Shown: positions 5,814 to 7,719 of the stretch, piece by piece
How the letters are laid out: each line of letters opens with the position of its first letter
Numbering within the stretch: the stretch's first letter is position 1
From: Opitutales bacterium
GTDB taxonomy: Bacteria > Verrucomicrobiota > Verrucomicrobiia > Opitutales > Opitutaceae
Assembly (NCBI GenBank): GCA_021772595.1
Contig: JAJFLS010000154.1
Location: 1-7,719, forward strand
DNA length: 7,719 nt
Direction: 5' to 3'
Translations under genes and position numbers: made by a program
The notes under the pieces: generated by a model
Databases searched by the model: none
The model's input: the letters and a program-made list of their open reading frames with translations, nothing else
What the model was told of the DNA's origin: nothing

Positions 5814-6875
5814 ATGTCCGAAACACAGACAGTCAGTCAGAACAACATGCAACGCATGCAAGCATTGGGCGCCGATTGGTGGAACGACTCATGCGACATC
5901 AACGAATTGTCAGACGCCGTTAGTATGGGCGCTGTGGGAGCAACCTCAAATCCCGTCATCGTCGCAGCAGCCGTAAAAAGCGATTCGAAACGATGGATTC
6001 CCGTATTGAAGGATCTGATAAACGACAATCCTACGGATTCCGAAGAAGACATCGCCTGGAAGCTCATCGAACGCGTGGGAACAGATGCATCCAAAATTCT
6101 CCTACCTGTGTATGAAGAAACGAAGGGAGTAAAAGGGCACCTTTGCCTACAGGTGAATCCGAAATACTATCGCAACGCCGAACGGATGCTTGAACATGGC
6201 AAAGAGCTCGCCTCACTAGCTCCCAACATTGCGATCAAAGCGCCCGCGACGAAAGCGGGCCTGGACGCGATTGAAGGCATGACCGCAGCGGGTGTGCGAG
6301 TGAATGTCACCGTGTCTTTTTCCGTGGCCCAGGCGATCGCGGCGGAAGAAGCGATCGATCGCGGACTGCAACGCGCCGCAGATCCTGACTCCATCCACCC
6401 CTATATAACAATTATGGTCGGTCGAGTGGACGACCAACTCAAACGCTCCTATGCAGCGGGCGGGATTGACGCGGACAAAGATGCCCTCGAATGGGCGGGC
6501 GTTGCCGTCTTCAAGCATGCAGCCGAGATTTTCCGCGACCGTGGATACAAGGGAACACTCCTCGCCGCCGCTTACCGGAACCAAATTCAATGGTCGGAAA
6601 TTATTAGTCCAGACGTCCTCCAATCCATCCCCTACGGATGGTGGAAACAATATAACGACGCCGACATCAATCCACGGCTTAGTCTTGAGGAACCCATGGA
6701 CGAGGCCATCATGGGCGAGCTCATGAAATTTGACGACTTCAAGCAGGCCTACAACGAGGACGGCATGACCCACGACGAATTCGTCCGCTACGGCGCCTCC
6801 ATCAATACGATCAATCAATTCATTGAGGGTTACGAAGGTCTGCTGAAAGACATTCGCGGCCTCATGCTCGTCTAA
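5814..6875 (+). CDS. transaldolase-superfamily aldolase, possible inositol-pathway aldolase
   Basis: The 353-residue protein belongs to the transaldolase superfamily of class I aldolases. Landmarks are NDSCDI with Asp25 (aligned with E. coli TalB Asp17), ATSNP (43-47), the Schiff-base lysine Lys142 in NIAIKAPATKAG, NVTVSFS (164-170), MVGRVDD with Arg204, and AAAYRN with Arg255. Two active-site differences stand out. TalB Glu96 aligns with Gln113 (LCLQVNP), as in fructose-6-phosphate aldolase, and TalB Ser226 aligns with Ala253. TalB Phe178 aligns with Met201. These alignments were made by eye. The C-terminal stretch from about 275 (GWWKQYNDADINPRLSLEEP) is longer than in short FSA-type proteins. 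It sits between iolE and iolA, where a 2-deoxy-5-keto-gluconate-6-phosphate aldolase would fit, so that role is possible; an ordinary transaldolase is the main alternative. No Shine-Dalgarno is visible before the ATG. Confidence 0.85.
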   Translation: MSETQTVSQNNMQRMQALGADWWNDSCDINELSDAVSMGAVGATSNPVIVAAAVKSDSKRWIPVLKDLINDNPTDSEEDIAWKLIERVGTDASKILLPVYEETKGVKGHLCLQVNPKYYRNAERMLEHGKELASLAPNIAIKAPATKAGLDAIEGMTAAGVRVNVTVSFSVAQAIAAEEAIDRGLQRAADPDSIHPYITIMVGRVDDQLKRSYAAGGIDADKDALEWAGVAVFKHAAEIFRDRGYKGTLLAAAYRNQIQWSEIISPDVLQSIPYGWWKQYNDADINPRLSLEEPMDEAIMGELMKFDDFKQAYNEDGMTHDEFVRYGASINTINQFIEGYEGLLKDIRGLMLV

Positions 6876-6900
6876 TCATTTTTATACAAAACAAACGCTT

Positions 6901-7719
6901 ATGAGCACAACGTCTCAAGAACTACTCCCCTGCCCTTTATATATAAATGGCGAGTGGACCGAACGGTCCGATCTGCCGACCAGTCCGGTACACAATCCCT
7001 CAACAGGTGACGTCATCGCCGAAACTCCACTGGCGAACGCCAATACCGTAAACGAAGCGGTGCAAGCGGCAAAGGACGCGTTTCCCTCTTGGTCGGAAAC
7101 GCCTGCGGTAGAGCGCGCCCGAGTCATGTTCAAATACCGGACGCTGCTAGAGCAGGAGTTCGACTCGATTTGCAAAACGATCAGCCTCGAGCACGGCAAG
7201 ACTCTCGGCGAGTCGCGTGGCGAACTTCAGCGTGGAGTCGAATGCGTTGAATACGCCTGCGGCATTCCCGAACTCCTCAAAGGTGAATATCTGGAAAACA
7301 TCGCCCGAGGCATCGACTGCGAAGTCATTCGCCAGCCGTTGGGCGTTTGCGCGGGCATCACTCCATTCAATTTCCCTGCAATGATCGCCATGTGGATGTT
7401 TCCTTTGGCTATCTCCTCGGGCAACACATACATTTTTAAACCCAGTGAAAAAGTACCCTTAACTGCGATCCGATTAATCGAACTGCTGGATCAAGCGGGG
7501 CTTCCCAAAGGAGTCCTCAATCTTGTCCACGGCGGTAAGGAAAGCGTGGATACTCTTTTAACCCATCCGGATGTGCGGGCCATCTCCTTTGTAGGTTCGA
7601 CTCCGGTAGCAAAGTACATTTACGAAACAGGCACAAAAAACGGCAAGCGCGTCCAGTCGAATGGCGGGGCCAAAAACCACGTCATCATCATGCCCGATGC
7701 AGAAGTGAAAAACTCGGTG
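6901..7719 (+). CDS. iolA: (methyl)malonate-semialdehyde dehydrogenase IolA/MmsA, 5' part
   Basis: This CoA-acylating aldehyde dehydrogenase turns malonate semialdehyde from inositol breakdown into acetyl-CoA and CO2, with NAD+. The first 273 residues are present; the family has about 490, so the C-terminal part with the catalytic cysteine lies beyond the window. Visible features are YINGEW (14-19), the cofactor-domain block QPLGVCAGITPFNFPAMIAM with Asn157 of the oxyanion hole, FKPSEKVP (179-186), the FVGST nucleotide-binding loop (230-234), and NGGAKNH (254-260). The last replaces the ELGGK of hydrolytic aldehyde dehydrogenases and is a hallmark of the CoA-dependent semialdehyde group, which lacks the general-base glutamate. 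The same enzyme family also serves valine degradation, but the neighbours favour the inositol role. It starts 25 bp after the transaldolase-like gene, with no visible Shine-Dalgarno. Confidence 0.94.
   Translation, partial: MSTTSQELLPCPLYINGEWTERSDLPTSPVHNPSTGDVIAETPLANANTVNEAVQAAKDAFPSWSETPAVERARVMFKYRTLLEQEFDSICKTISLEHGKTLGESRGELQRGVECVEYACGIPELLKGEYLENIARGIDCEVIRQPLGVCAGITPFNFPAMIAMWMFPLAISSGNTYIFKPSEKVPLTAIRLIELLDQAGLPKGVLNLVHGGKESVDTLLTHPDVRAISFVGSTPVAKYIYETGTKNGKRVQSNGGAKNHVIIMPDAEVKNSV

Noticed and set aside
6216..6818. Open minus-strand frame of 200 codons opposite the transaldolase-like gene
   Set aside because: It is antisense to a gene with clear family motifs, shows no recognisable domain, and is explained by codon bias of the + strand gene.
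6876..6900. Internal promoter before iolA suggested by TATACA (6883-6888)
   Set aside because: No -35-like hexamer lies at the right distance; the gap is short and consistent with one transcript.

Overview
The window carries most of a myo-inositol catabolic operon on the + strand. Upstream of it are a LacI-family regulator gene, a repeat-bearing intergenic region, and a small unrelated minus-strand locus. Moderate GC, an FecR-like signalling protein, weak or absent Shine-Dalgarno sequences at several genes and a REP-type repeat fit a Gram-negative environmental bacterium. The overall style suggests Verrucomicrobiota (Opitutae-like), but this is an impression from sequence, not a placement.

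Layout. Positions 1-442 (minus strand) hold the possible first codons of one gene and, upstream of it, a complete 128-residue membrane-anchored protein with an FecR/STN-type C-terminal domain. Positions 443-996 have no gene. They contain several short hairpins and a 142-bp symmetrical element (658-799) made of two inverted REP-like units inside a second 17-bp inverted repeat, with an 11-bp direct duplication on its flanks. Positions 997-1992 encode the LacI-type regulator. The 163-bp gap after it holds a perfect 18-bp palindrome (2081-2098), the likely operator.

From 2156 to the right edge run iolB, iolD, iolE, a transaldolase-superfamily gene and the 5' part of iolA, spaced 2, 2, 21 and 25 bp apart, so probably one transcript. 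By known pathway biochemistry, IolE dehydrates 2-keto-myo-inositol, IolD hydrolyses the resulting dione to 5-deoxy-glucuronate, and IolB isomerises that to 2-deoxy-5-keto-gluconate. After phosphorylation (IolC) and aldol cleavage (usually IolJ), IolA turns malonate semialdehyde into acetyl-CoA. Genes for IolG, IolC, IolJ and transport are not in the window and may lie beyond 7719.

The most intriguing point is the transaldolase-like gene between iolE and iolA. It keeps the Schiff-base lysine but has Gln where transaldolases have the catalytic Glu, as fructose-6-phosphate aldolase does. It could be the aldolase that cleaves the phosphorylated inositol intermediate in place of IolJ; this is a hypothesis.
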